64,000 bases of DNA, from the NCBI GenBank assembly GCA_963774305.1, contig CAVZEM010000008.1, positions 1-64,000 of the forward strand. The letters are read 5' to 3'. Numbering within the stretch: the stretch's first letter is position 1; the number at the start of each line of letters is the position of its first letter. Below, in pieces: positions 7,703-17,397 of this stretch. The notes under the pieces were generated by a model that was not told where the DNA came from, made no database searches, and saw nothing but the letters and a program-made list of their open reading frames with translations. The DNA is from DASUPK01 sp963774305. GTDB taxonomy: Bacteria > Actinomycetota > Thermoleophilia > Solirubrobacterales > 70-9. A program made the position numbers and the translations under genes.

Positions 7703-9333
7703 ATGAGACGCCTGACGAAGCTTTCGAAGACGCCCCGGACCAGCGGAGCGCTGGTGGGCTGCTTGGCCGCGGCCGCGCTGCTGGCGACGGCCTCCGCCGC
7801 ATCTGCCACGACCTACCGTCCGACCCGCACCGACGACCCGGCGCCCAACGGCTGCTCGAAGAAGAACTGCTCCCTGCGCGAGGCCGTGATCGCCGCCAAC
7901 GCGAACGGTGGAGGGAAGATCATGCTTCGCCCCGGTAAGCGCTATGTGCTCACGCGGAAAGGCGCTGGTGAGAACACCGCGCTGACCGGCGACCTCGACG
8001 TGAGCCTCGGCATTGAACCCTTCGACGTGAGCCTCGGCATCGAGGTAAGGACCAAGGGACAGCGCGGGCCGATGGCCACGATCGACGCCAACGGCATCGA
8101 CCGAGTCTTCGACGGCTCCCCCACACTCGATCGGGTCATCTTGCGAGATGGGCACGCGCGGGTACTCCCCGGCGACCACGGCAATGGCGGAGCAGTTCGC
8201 GGCTACCCGACGGTCATCGACAGCCGCTTCATAAAGAACACCGCCGACGGTCGCGGCGGCGCCATCTATTTCAGTCGCGGTCCGAGCCAGATCTCCAAGA
8301 GCGTGTTCAAGGGCAACTCGGCCGCCAGCGATGGCGGGGCCATCTACTTCTTCCAGGTGTGCGCCGGCGGCCCGGAGGGGCACCTGGGATTCGGGAAGAG
8401 CCGAGCGACTCACAACAGATCCGGCGGGGCCGGTGGCGCGATCTTCAGCTACTGCGGCCTGGACGTCGGCAGCTCGTATATCGGCGACAACTCCGCGAGG
8501 GACCCTGGCGGAGGAATCTTCAGTCCGGGGATGACCGTTCCCCCGGAGGCGACCACTTCCGATCCAAGCGAATGGGGGTCGAGCGTCACGATGAATGAGT
8601 CGACCGTCACCGGCAATCGCTCCGGGTCCTATGGAGGCGGGATAGCGTTCGACGCGGGTTCAGGCGGCTCCACCAGCCGCTCGACCATCTCGGGCAATGC
8701 CGCCAGCACCAGCGGAGGTGGGATTGGTGTCAACGCTCCGAATGCGAAGCCGGCGGTGACGGTCGGGTTCGAGAACTCGACGCTCACCAACAACACCGCA
8801 GGCAGAGATGGGGGCGGTATCGGCAGCAACGATCCCACCACGCTCTTCGGATCGCATGCGACCGTCGGGCTGGACCACGTCACGATCGCCCGCAACCAGG
8901 CGAACACGGCACTCGTGTCCGGCGTCCAACGGGCGGGGTTGGGCGGGGGGCTCTACGAGGAGGATGAGGACAACTTCACCGTTCACAACACCCTCGTGGC
9001 GCTCAACACTGTCGCGACCTTCCACAAGCCGCAGGCGTCCGACTGCGCGACTCCGTTCGGAAACCCCATCACCTCGCTTGGCCACAACCTGGTCGGCAAT
9101 CCGGTCGGCTGTAACGGCTTCGGCGCCGCCGGCGACCTCTTCGGCGGAAAGCTGAAGCTGGGCAAGCTCGTCGACAACGGCGGCCCGACCAAGACGATCG
9201 CGCTGATGAAGGGTTCGAGGGCGATCGACCACGTGACGGGATCCCGCGATGCGGGTTCGCGTCGATCAGCGCGGCGTCAAGCGAGTACAAGAAGCCCGAC
9301 ATCGGCGCCTATGAGCGGGGTGGAAAGAAGTAG
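7703..9333 (+). CDS. secreted CSLREA-type right-handed beta-helix protein, frameshifted near its end
   Basis: About 540 residues. ATG at 7703 is preceded by GAGGGAACC and followed by a signal peptide (hydrophobic LVGCLAAAALLATASAASA). The mature start carries the CSLREA-domain signature NCSLREAVIAANAN. The body is a series of parallel beta-helix rungs rich in Gly and Asn (GGGI, GGAI repeats), as in polymorphic outer-surface proteins. The open frame runs to 9394, but the expected C-terminal motif PDIGAYE is encoded in another frame and ends at TAG 9331-9333. One base is therefore missing near 9249-9252. The protein is probably a cell-surface or secreted adhesin-like polypeptide with unknown ligand. 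A short internal duplication (DVSLGIE twice) is also present. Confidence 0.75.
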
Positions 9334-9340
9334 CGAAGGT

Positions 9341-9368
9341 GCCGCTTCCCATGCAAAGCAGCGGTTTG
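9341..9368. repeat. dispersed palindromic repeat, copy E (variant)
   Basis: GCCGCTTCCCATGCAAAGCAGCGG just after the in-frame stop of the beta-helix gene. It is a diverged copy of the CTTTCCATGCAAAG element. Confidence 0.5.
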
Positions 9369-9434
9369 CTTTTTCGCATGGCAACGCATATTGATGCCTG
9401 CTCACAACTAATCCCGCTGACCGCCAACAAAGAG

Positions 9435-9458
9435 AAAGGCCCGCCTGAGCGGGCCTTT
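9435..9458 (-). terminator. terminator of tRNA-fMet
   Basis: Stem AAAGGCCCGC / GCGGGCCTTT with loop CTGA, directly after the 3' end of the tRNA on the minus strand. It differs from the hairpin at 4550-4573 only in the loop. Confidence 0.75.
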
Positions 9459-9464
9459 CGTGAG

Positions 9465-9538
<74 letters not shown>

Positions 9539-9771
9539 TCGGTAGGACCGAGTTTACCGCGCCTCCTTCGGTTCGTAAATGGCTGCGTCGACCGACGGGC
9601 ATGCTAAATTTTCGCGCTTCATAGACCTGCTTAACCGCCGTCATCCATTGGAGGCGGCGGCCGGGGGACCCAAGGTCCCAGGGGCGAATTGCCGAATAGA
9701 AGGTATAGCGCGACTCACTCCGCGCGAGCCCGACAGCTAACCCCGGAAGCACGACGATTGAGAGGTCGGCA

Positions 9772-10350
9772 ATGGGCCATAGGCCAATGCCGGAGCATGA
9801 GAGCCGGCGATTTCTTACGAAGCTTGGACTGACGAGCGCACTGGCGATCACCGGAGCGCTCGCCGCACTCGCGCCGTCGGCGTTCGCCTGCCAGGGCGCA
9901 CGCCTGTCCGCATCCAGTCTCACGGTGGACCAGGCACGAGGGGCGGTGACCTGCCTGATCAACCGGAAGCGTGCGCACAACCACGTCAGGCCGGTCCACC
10001 CCAGCGCGCCTCTGGCAACCGCCGCCCAGGTGCACACCGACGCGATGACGGTTGAGAACTTCTTCTCCCATGAGGGCGACGGCAACCCTGCCTCCAGGGC
10101 GGCCAACGCCGGCTACACGGCCGGCGCCCGTGCGTGGGGCGTCGGCGAGGATCTCTTCTGGGGAGCTCAGGAGCGGAGCACCCCCCGCGCCACCGTCAAC
10201 GCCTGGATGCACAGCCCCGAACATCGCGGCGTGCTGCTCTCGAAGAGCTTCCGTCAGGTCGGCATCGGTGTCGATCAGGGCTCCCCGGCGGGACCGGACA
10301 ACACCGACACCGGTACCTATACGGCCCTGTTCGGCTTCCGGAAGGGGTGA
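9772..10350 (+). CDS. secreted CAP-domain (SCP/YkwD-like) protein
   Basis: A 192-residue exported protein. The ATG at 9772 has a good ribosome-binding site (GAGAGG, 6 nt spacing). Residues about 14-40 form a signal peptide ending in PSAFA. The rest is a bacterial CAP domain with the usual signatures: AAQVHTDAM, FFSHEG, the C-terminal WMHSPEHR and the GIGV strand. The putative cation-binding His and Glu residues are kept. Bacterial CAP proteins are extracellular and mostly of unknown function; some act on wall or membrane lipids. Confidence 0.85.
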   Translation: MGHRPMPEHESRRFLTKLGLTSALAITGALAALAPSAFACQGARLSASSLTVDQARGAVTCLINRKRAHNHVRPVHPSAPLATAAQVHTDAMTVENFFSHEGDGNPASRAANAGYTAGARAWGVGEDLFWGAQERSTPRATVNAWMHSPEHRGVLLSKSFRQVGIGVDQGSPAGPDNTDTGTYTALFGFRKG

Positions 10351-10410
10351 ACCAGCGGCGCCGCATCCTCGTAGATAGGATGCGTCGCGGGTGCACGGGG
10401 ATCGGATGAC

Positions 10411-11343
10411 ATGGACGTCGCGATGCGCGTTGCCGTAGTCGATATCGGCACCAACTCGACTCGGCTGCTGATCGCGGACGTCGAGGGCCCGGGCGTCTAC
10501 GAGGTCGAGCGCCGGACCGCCGTCACCAACATGGGCCGCGGTGTCGATCACACCGGCTCGATCTGTTCCGACGCCGTGGAGGACGTCTGCGGGGTTATCG
10601 CGGACTACAAGGCGCGCTACGAGGAGATGGGCGCGGAGCGGGTGATGGCGATCGCAACCAGCGCGGTCCGCGATGCCGTCAACGGCGAGGCATTCATCGC
10701 TGAGCTCCGCGAGCGCTTCGACCTCGACGCGCGGATGCTCACGGGCGAGGAGGAGGCCCACCTCACCTATCTCGGCGCCACCGCGCACCGGCCCGCCTCG
10801 GACCCCACGCTCGTCTTCGACATCGGCGGCGGCTCCACCGAGCTGATCGTCGGCACGGGCCGAGAGGTCGGATTCCATACCTCGCTGCAGGCCGGGACGA
10901 TCCGCCAGTCGGAGCGATACCTCACCTCGGATCCGCCCGATCCGCACGAGCTCGAGGACCTCGCCGCCGACATCCGCAACCTGATCGACCGGGCGATCGC
11001 GGCGCAGCCGGACGGCAGGCCGACCCGCGCCATCGCGGTGGCCGGGACTCCCACATCGCTTGCGGCGATCGACCAGGGTCTCGAGCCCTACGACCCCGGC
11101 CGCGTCCACGGCTACCACCTGGGCATGCAGCGGATCCAGCGCATGCTCAGCCGCCTCTCCTCGCTGCCGCTCGCGGAGCGGCTCAGGGTGCCCGGGCTCC
11201 ATCCCGGCCGCGCCCCGACGATCGTCGCCGGCACGGTCATCCTGGTTCAGGTGATGCGGGCCTTCGGCCTTCAGGAGGTCGAGGTCTCCGAGCTCGACAT
11301 CCTCCACGGCTCGGCCATCTCGGCCGCGATGGCACCCGCTTGA
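10411..11343 (+). CDS. ppx: exopolyphosphatase/guanosine pentaphosphate phosphohydrolase (Ppx/GppA family)
   Basis: A 310-residue cytosolic enzyme of the ASKHA fold. The phosphate-1 loop VVDIGTNSTRLL lies near the N-terminus, the TSAVRDA segment is around residues 88-94, and the phosphate-2 loop FDIGGGSTEL around 136-145. It releases phosphate from polyphosphate and/or pppGpp, linking phosphate storage and the stringent response. At 310 residues it is the short actinobacterial form, lacking the C-terminal HD-like domain of E. coli Ppx. Either 10411 (ATG) or the internal ATG at 10423 is possible; the second aligns better with the family. Confidence 0.9.
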   Translation: MDVAMRVAVVDIGTNSTRLLIADVEGPGVYEVERRTAVTNMGRGVDHTGSICSDAVEDVCGVIADYKARYEEMGAERVMAIATSAVRDAVNGEAFIAELRERFDLDARMLTGEEEAHLTYLGATAHRPASDPTLVFDIGGGSTELIVGTGREVGFHTSLQAGTIRQSERYLTSDPPDPHELEDLAADIRNLIDRAIAAQPDGRPTRAIAVAGTPTSLAAIDQGLEPYDPGRVHGYHLGMQRIQRMLSRLSSLPLAERLRVPGLHPGRAPTIVAGTVILVQVMRAFGLQEVEVSELDILHGSAISAAMAPA

Positions 11344-11802
11344 CCCGGCGTTTGGCCGGTTTGTAGCGACTTCGGAGGATCCACCAAGTATTGGGTATTG
11401 CTTAAGCCCTTGCGCGGATACATACTTCTGGGGTCGGGAGAATTGGTGCTGGGCCGGACGCCCAACACCACCTTCCGGCTCATAGGATCCGGGCGTTTGC
11501 CGCAAGGCGCCTCCCGTCGTCTGGATCCACTACATACCCCCCAAGTAAGGCCCCTGAGACGTACCCCTGCCCGTCCTGACGGGGCCTGTTTGCAAAGACC
11601 GGCCGCCCTGGATGGCGGTCGGTCTTCGTAAGGGCGACAAAGGCAGCTCTCTCTTGGAGCGGAGGGCGAAGCCCGTAGCGGCCACCAGGCCGCTCTCCTT
11701 CGGAGCGGCGGCGAAGCCGCCGCAACTTATGCTGGGCGGCCGCTCGTGGCCGCGGCCATAAGGCGAAGCCAGGCACCGCAACCGTTCCTCTAGTGTGAGC
11801 CC
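11344..11802. other. 459-bp structured intergenic region, possible untranslated RNA
   Basis: No coding signal. It holds several strong hairpins: 11346-11360 (CCGGCG/GGCCGG, probably the end of ppx), 11444-11470 (TGGTG.TGGGC / GCCCA.CACCA) and a terminator-like stem at 11595-11626. More GC-rich inverted repeats lie between 11640 and 11760. A transcript from about 11390 to 11630 ending at the terminator is plausible, but I could not match it to tmRNA, RNase P, 6S or SRP RNA signatures. Confidence 0.4.
11595..11626 (+). terminator. strong hairpin terminator candidate
   Basis: AAGACCGGCCGCC pairs with GGCGGTCGGTCTT around a 6-nt loop, with one mismatch, and is followed by CG. It would end any transcript entering the region from the left. 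Confidence 0.55.
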
Positions 11803-12744
11803 ATGACCGCACCAGGGGGTCCGCGCATCTTCGATGAGTGGGAGATCGAGCTCCACGGTCACCGCGTCATCTACCGGATCGCCGGCGACGGCCCGCCCGT
11901 CGTGCTGATCCACGGCATGGTCAACTCCTCGAAGCACTGGGAGAAGGTCGCCCTGCAGCTGGCCGAGCGCTACACGGTGATCGCCCCGGATCTGATCGGC
12001 CACGGCGACTCGGCCGCGATCCGCGGCGACTACTCCCTCGGCGCCCACGCCTCCAGCATCCGCGACCTGCTGACGACGATCGGGATCGAACGCGCCACGA
12101 TCGTCGGCCACTCACTCGGCGGCGGGATAGCAATGGTGTTCTTCTACCAGTTCCCCCAGAGGGTCGAGCGGCTTGCCCTGATCTCGAGCGGCGGCCTCGG
12201 CCACGAGGTGAGCCCGATGCTCCGTGGCGCCGCGCTGCCGGGCGCGGCCGCCGGAATCTGGCTGGTGGCGAACCGCCGGGTCCGGGAGGCGATCGAGCGC
12301 GCCGGCGAGCGGATGAAGGCCCGTGGAAGCCGCAGGGGCGTCTATCTCCAGGCCGTCGGGCGCGCGATGCGCCCACTGCAGGAGGCCGCGGCGCGCCGGG
12401 CGTTCCTGCAGACGCTGCGCTCGGTGATCGACGTGCGCGGCCAGCACGTCAGCGCCGTCGACCGCCTCTACCTGCTCGGCGAGCTGCCCACGCTGATCGT
12501 CTGGGGCGAGCGCGACAACACCATCCCGATGAAGCACGGGCTCGCCGCCCATGAGCGGATCCCCAACAGCCGCTTCGTCACGCTGCCGAAGGCGGCGCAC
12601 TTCCCGAACCTCGAGGATCCGGACGGGCTGGCGAGCGCCCTGCTCGAGTGGCTCGACGAGACCGAGCCGGGCCTGATCGAGGACGCCGAGTGGGGGCAGA
12701 TCGTCGGAGCCCGCTCGCCGCGCAGGCAGCGCCTCGGCGTCTAG
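11803..12744 (+). CDS. alpha/beta-hydrolase
   Basis: A 313-residue alpha/beta-fold hydrolase of the haloperoxidase/esterase type. The oxyanion HG (LIHGMVNSSKHW), nucleophile elbow GHSLGGG (about 103-109, Ser105), acid Asp in WGERDNTIP and catalytic His in KAAHFPNLE are all present. The substrate is unknown. A leaderless promoter fits well: the -10-like TAGTGT is 6 nt before the ATG. The C-terminal 20 residues are basic. No operon partner is apparent. Confidence 0.87.
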   Translation: MTAPGGPRIFDEWEIELHGHRVIYRIAGDGPPVVLIHGMVNSSKHWEKVALQLAERYTVIAPDLIGHGDSAAIRGDYSLGAHASSIRDLLTTIGIERATIVGHSLGGGIAMVFFYQFPQRVERLALISSGGLGHEVSPMLRGAALPGAAAGIWLVANRRVREAIERAGERMKARGSRRGVYLQAVGRAMRPLQEAAARRAFLQTLRSVIDVRGQHVSAVDRLYLLGELPTLIVWGERDNTIPMKHGLAAHERIPNSRFVTLPKAAHFPNLEDPDGLASALLEWLDETEPGLIEDAEWGQIVGARSPRRQRLGV

Positions 12745-12754
12745 CTCGGGCGCG

Positions 12755-14115
12755 CTAGGCCGTCGCCATCGCCACCGAGTGGTTGGCGACGATGCGGTTG
12801 TCCGGATCCCAGCTTTTCTTGACGTGTGAGAGCCGCTTGCAGGTCTCCTCGGGCAGGATCGCCTCCACGTCACAGGGACGCTCGGCGTAGTTGTAGTAGC
12901 CGCCATCGGCGGCCCACGGGCTGAGCGCGTCGTGAAGCTTGTCGAGTTGGCCTTCGATCGGCTCCCGCATCGCGGGATCCATCAGCATCCCGATGACCGA
13001 GCATCACGTACTCGGCGTCGAGCTTGTCGAGCGCACCGGGGTTCTCGGGCGCGCGCCGGAGCGCCCCACCGAGGTGGCGTAGCTCCGCGAGCAGCAGCGG
13101 CGAGTCCGTCTCCGGCCCTGCGGTCGCGACGAATGCGTCGAGCGCCTCGTCCGGCAGCTCGTTGACCGTCGCGTGGTGACCGAGGCCGGGCACGGGCGGC
13201 TCCGGGTCCATCGCGATCCGTGTGAGCGCGGGGGTCGGGACCTGGTCGAACGCATCCATCGCCGGCTCGCCGATCTCCCGCAGCGGGGCGATCAGCTTCT
13301 CCCCCTCCTCCTTGCTCCCGATGCAGCAGGCCGTGATCGCGAGCCACTTCTTTCCGCGGATCTCCTCCGGGATGTCCGGGATCGGCGGGAGGTTCAGCAT
13401 GCGGACCATGCTGCCGACCTCCTCCGGAACCTCGGCCGTCCAGTCGCGGTAGCGGCGCAGTCCGTCCTCGGTGACGTCGGGCGGGAAGAGCAGGCCGCCG
13501 GCGTAGGCCTCGGCCACCGGGAAGAGATTGACGTGCAGGGCGGTGACGATCGCGTAGCCGCCACCGCCACCGCGCAGCGCCCAGAAGAGATCCGGATCCG
13601 AGTTGGCGTCCACGGTGCGCGGCTCGCCGTCGGCCGCGACGAGCTCGATCGACGTCACGTTGTTGCAGGCCCAGCCGTACTTGCGGCCCAGCCAGCTCAG
13701 CCCGCCGCCCAGCGTGTACCCGGTCACGCCCGACGTTCGGCGAGGTGCCCGGCAGGAAGGACATGCCCTTCTCGTGTGCCGCGCCTCCGATGTCCTCGGC
13801 GAGGACACCCGCCTCGACGCGCGCGGTGCCATCGCCGACCTCGACCCCGCGCATCCGCTCGGTCTTGATCAGGATCACATCCTCGAGCGCGCCCATCGCC
13901 ACGGCGCCGTGACCGGTGCCCTGTCCCGTGACCTTGAGGTCGTTGTCCGCCGCAAAGCGAATGACCTTCGAGATGTCGTCCGCGCTCTCGATGAAGGCAA
14001 CCGCAGCGGGATGCTGGTCGGCAGCCAGGTTCCAGGCCTGGCGCGCCTCGTCCCAGTCGGAGTCGCTCGACGTCGCAACCCGTCCCCGGATGGACAGCTC
14101 AGAGAAGTCCGTCAT
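12755..14115 (-). CDS. FAD-binding (berberine-bridge/PCMH-type) oxidoreductase, two frameshifts
   Basis: About 452 residues when two single-base insertions are bridged. The N-terminal part (from ATG 14115) holds the PCMH FAD-binding pattern TGQGTGHGAVAMG. After an extra G in a G run near 13730 it continues with VTGYTLGGGLSWLGRKYG and FWALRGGGGGYAIV. After another extra base near 13000 it ends with the BBE-type tail GGYYNYAERP...RLSHVKKSWDPDNRI. The protein would oxidise a small hydroxylated substrate with covalently or tightly bound FAD. Conservation on both sides of each indel argues for sequencing error rather than decay. It is divergent from the amine oxidase gene. Confidence 0.8.
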
Positions 14116-14188
14116 TCGCGCCGCACTCTATGCGAGGAGACGCCAGGCTGGCAAGGATTACTATCGGGTACCGCGAGGGTGGAGAGCC

Positions 14189-15751
14189 GTGGCGCGCACA
14201 CTCCTTCTGGCAAGCCTGCAACGAGCGGTCGCCGAGGCCGATTGGCTCGAGCGGCCTCGAAGCCGGCGTGAGGTTCTGCAGGGTGCGACCGCCGTGGTGG
14301 CCGCCGGCACGGCATGGTCGGCGCTCGGCTGCGGGAGCTCCAGCCCACCGGAGCACGAGGAGCCGATCGCGGTGGTCGGCGGCGGGCTGGCGGGCCTGGT
14401 CTGCGCCCACCGGCTGAGGCAGGCGGGGCACCGCGCCGTCGTGCATGAGGCGAGCGACCGCCTGGGCGGGCGCGTCTGGACCATCCGCGGCTTCTTCGCC
14501 GACGGCCAGATCGCCGAGCACGGTGGCGAGCTGATCGACAGCGACCACGTCGCGATGCGGGCGCTGGTCGCCGAGCTGGGGCTGGCGCTCGACAACGTCA
14601 TCGCGGCCGAGAAGCCAGGGACCGGCGACGTCTTCCACTTCAATGGTGCCCGCTACCCCGTCAGCCATGCCGTCGCCGACTTCGGTGCGGTCTACCCGAA
14701 GCTGAAGCGCGACTTGGCCGAGGCCGGCTATCCCACCCTGCACAACCACCACAAGCCGCGCGGCGTGGAGCTCGACCACATCTCGATCGCGGACTGGATC
14801 CAGCAGAACGTGCCGGGTGGCCTTGAGTCGAACCTCGGGCGGTTGCTCGATGTCGCCTACAACACCGAGTTCGGTGCGGACATCGGGGATCAGACCTCGC
14901 TGAACCTCCTCTACCTGCTCGGCTACTCGGGCGGCGGGCGCCTCCGCCTCTTCGGAGCGTCGAACGAGAAGTTCCGCGTTCAGGGCGGCAACGACCAGGT
15001 GACGCAGCGCCTTGCGCGGGAGCTGGACGGTCAGGTGGCGCTCAACTCGGAGCTGGTCGAGATCAGGCGGCTCGATGACGGCGCCTACCGGCTCATCTTC
15101 GACGGCGACGGCGGGACCAAGGCGGTGCGCGCGCCGACGGTCGTGCTGGCGATTCCGTTCGCGGTGATGCGTGAGTCCGTGGACTACTCGGGCGCGGGGT
15201 TCGACCCCGTGAAGACGATGGCGATCGAGCAGCAGGGCATGGGGACGAACTCGAAGCTCAACGTCCAGTTCGCCACTCGGGGCTGGCTCGCGGACGACGC
15301 CAACGGCAGCACCTATGCCGACACCGGCTATCAGTCCACCTGGGAGGCGAGCCGCGCGCAGCCAGGGCGCGCGGGGATCCTCGTCGACTTCACGGGTGGC
15401 ACGATCGGCAGGGACTTCGGCGGCGCCACCGCGGACGAGCGCGCCCGGCGTTTCGTGGAGCAGCTCGGACCCGTGCTGCCCGGGGTGACGGACTACAACG
15501 GGCGCGCCGTGCTCGACTACTGGACCGGCCGGCCGCTCACCCGCGGCAGCTACGCCTACTACCGGGTCGGGCAGATGACGGCATTCGCCGGGGTCGAGGG
15601 AAAGCCCAGCGGCAATTGCCACTTCGCCGGCGAGCAGACCTCCTACACCTTCCAGGGCTACATGGAGGGCGCGGTGAAGAGCGGCGAGCGGGCGGCGAGC
15701 GAGATCGTCGCCGACCTAAGTCGCTACGGCTCCGCCTCCGCTCCGAGATGA
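14189..15751 (+). CDS. flavin monoamine oxidase family protein, Tat-type lipoprotein
   Basis: A 520-residue FAD enzyme. The GTG at 14189 is chosen because it has a GGAGAG ribosome-binding site and begins a signal region: twin-arginine SRREVLQG, hydrophobic core, then lipobox LGC at about residue 51. The dinucleotide-binding motif VVGGGLAGLVCAHRLRQAG and EASDRLGGRVWT follow; the C-terminal FAD motif HFAGEQTSYTFQGYMEGAVKSG is intact. It would oxidise primary or secondary amines outside the cell, producing aldehyde, ammonia and peroxide. Folding before export through Tat fits a flavoprotein. Its 3' end overlaps the convergent MFS gene by 36 bp. Confidence 0.85.
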   Translation: MARTLLLASLQRAVAEADWLERPRSRREVLQGATAVVAAGTAWSALGCGSSSPPEHEEPIAVVGGGLAGLVCAHRLRQAGHRAVVHEASDRLGGRVWTIRGFFADGQIAEHGGELIDSDHVAMRALVAELGLALDNVIAAEKPGTGDVFHFNGARYPVSHAVADFGAVYPKLKRDLAEAGYPTLHNHHKPRGVELDHISIADWIQQNVPGGLESNLGRLLDVAYNTEFGADIGDQTSLNLLYLLGYSGGGRLRLFGASNEKFRVQGGNDQVTQRLARELDGQVALNSELVEIRRLDDGAYRLIFDGDGGTKAVRAPTVVLAIPFAVMRESVDYSGAGFDPVKTMAIEQQGMGTNSKLNVQFATRGWLADDANGSTYADTGYQSTWEASRAQPGRAGILVDFTGGTIGRDFGGATADERARRFVEQLGPVLPGVTDYNGRAVLDYWTGRPLTRGSYAYYRVGQMTAFAGVEGKPSGNCHFAGEQTSYTFQGYMEGAVKSGERAASEIVADLSRYGSASAPR

Positions 15752-16981
15752 AGCGACCTCGCGGTCGCTTGGGATTCGAGCCACTCGGTCGAAGGCGACT
15801 CGGGCGAGCAGTGCGCCGGCGATCCCGGCGATTCCCGCCATCACCAGGGCCGCGCGCGGGTCGATCGCCTCCGAGAGCCAGCCCGACAGCGGCCCGCCGA
15901 TCGGCGTCGAGCCGAGGAAGACGATCGAGTAGAGCGCCATCACCCGGCCGCGCATGCTCGGCTCCGAGGCCAGCTGCAGCGAGGAGTTGATGCTCGCCGC
16001 CAGGGTGACCGTGGCGGCGCCGAGCGGCGCCAGCGCTGCGATCTCGAGCCCCAGCGTGGGCGCCCCGGCGGCCAGCAGGGCGAGGACCCCGAAGACCAGC
16101 GCGGCGCCGATCAGGAGCATCGGCGTGACCTTGGCGCGGGCTCCGTTGATCAGGGCGCCGACGATCGCGCCGAGCCCCATCGCGGCCACGAGGACGGCGT
16201 AGGTCGAGGCGCCACCGTGGAAGGTGAACCGGGCGAGCAGGGGCAGGACGGCCTGGAAGTTGTAGCCGAGGGTTCCCACGACGGCCATCAGCGCCAGCGG
16301 GATCCAGAGCTCGGGGTCGCGCCGGACGTAGCGAAGGCCGGCCCGCACCGCGCCGGGCTCGCGCGCCGCCACCTCGGCGGGCTGCAGCCGCTCGGTGTCC
16401 ATCCCCGCCAGCACCCAGATCATGAAGGCGAAGCTCGCGGCGTTGAGCGCGAAGCAGGGCTCCACTCCGACAGTCGCGATCAGCACCCCGGCGAGGGCCG
16501 GGCCGATCACGCGGGCGCTGTGGACGAGCACGCTGTTCAGGCTGACGGCGTTGACGACGCGGTCCGAGCCGACCATCTCCATCACGAAGGCCTGGCGGGT
16601 GGGGTAGTCGACGGCGTTGACGCAGCCGCGCACGAAGACCAGGCCGAAGACCATCCAGGGAACGAGCGCGCCCTCGGCGGCCAGTGCGAGCATCGCCAGC
16701 GGGGCGATCATGTGGAGGCCCTGGGTGAGCAGCAGCAGGCGCCGCTTCGGGACGCGGTCGGCGATCAGGCCGCCCCAGGCGCCGAAGATCAGCATCGGCA
16801 GGAACTGGAGGGCGGTGGTGACGCCGACGGCCAGGCCGCTCCCGGTCAGCGAGAGGACCAGCCACATCTCGGCGATCATCTGCATCCAGTTGCCGGACAG
16901 CGAGACGAGCTGGCCGGCGAAGTAGCGGCGGAAGTTCGGGATCTGGAGGCTTGCGAAGGAGCGGCCGAGGGCCTCTGTCAC
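15716..16981 (-). CDS. MFS efflux transporter (EntS-like)
   Basis: A 421-residue membrane protein with about 12 hydrophobic segments. The N-terminal FRRYFAGQLVSLSGNWMQ and loop 2-3 GGLIADRVPKRRLL are typical of the drug/siderophore-export MFS group (TIGR00900/EntS-like). It would use the proton gradient to expel small molecules. The start overlaps the stop of the upstream MarR gene by 4 bp (ATGA), so regulator and pump form one operon, and the pump substrate is probably also the MarR ligand. The C-terminus is Ser/Gly-rich. Confidence 0.87.
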   Translation of the reverse strand: MTEALGRSFASLQIPNFRRYFAGQLVSLSGNWMQMIAEMWLVLSLTGSGLAVGVTTALQFLPMLIFGAWGGLIADRVPKRRLLLLTQGLHMIAPLAMLALAAEGALVPWMVFGLVFVRGCVNAVDYPTRQAFVMEMVGSDRVVNAVSLNSVLVHSARVIGPALAGVLIATVGVEPCFALNAASFAFMIWVLAGMDTERLQPAEVAAREPGAVRAGLRYVRRDPELWIPLALMAVVGTLGYNFQAVLPLLARFTFHGGASTYAVLVAAMGLGAIVGALINGARAKVTPMLLIGAALVFGVLALLAAGAPTLGLEIAALAPLGAATVTLAASINSSLQLASEPSMRGRVMALYSIVFLGSTPIGGPLSGWLSEAIDPRAALVMAGIAGIAGALLARVAFDRVARIPSDREVASSRSGGGAVAT

Positions 16982-17397
16982 TCGAGCATCCCCTCCAGCA
17001 GCTCGGCGGCCCTCTCCAGCGTGCGGCGATCCTCGGCGTCCATCACGGCGAGTCGCCGGGCCAGGTAGGCCGTCTTGCGAGCGCGGAGGCGCTTCAGAAG
17101 CTCTCGGGCGTCGGGCGTGGCGCTGAGGATCGAGGCGCGGCCGTCCTCGGGGTCCTTGACCCTCTCCACCAGTCCGGCCGCCTCGAGGTGGCGGAGGATC
17201 CGGGTGGCGGTCGGGCGCTTGATGCGCTCGCGCTCGGCGAGCTCGCTCGGCGAGAGCGGGCCGTGCCGCTCGATCGTCGCCAGCGCGGCGACCTGCGAGG
17301 GGCCGAGGTCGGTTCCCGCCTCCTGGCGCAGCCGCCGTGCCATCCGGGTGATCGCCCAGCGCAGGCGCGGGGCGAGCTCCTCCTGAATAGTTTGCAT
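16978..17397 (-). CDS. MarR-family transcriptional regulator
   Basis: A 139-residue winged-helix regulator. The recognition region (LSPSELAERERIKRPTATR) and the wing (DPEDGRASILSATP) are clear. It is first in an operon with the MFS pump (4-bp overlap). A palindrome covers the promoter and start codon, so autorepression is likely, with release by the substrate of the pump. The minus-strand -10 candidate TAAGCT lies 8 nt before the ATG, consistent with a leaderless mRNA. Confidence 0.88.
   Translation of the reverse strand: MQTIQEELAPRLRWAITRMARRLRQEAGTDLGPSQVAALATIERHGPLSPSELAERERIKRPTATRILRHLEAAGLVERVKDPEDGRASILSATPDARELLKRLRARKTAYLARRLAVMDAEDRRTLERAAELLEGMLE

Noticed and set aside
11398..11631. 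78-codon plus-strand frame after ppx
   Set aside because: It overlaps strong RNA hairpins and a terminator, and its sequence is not protein-like.
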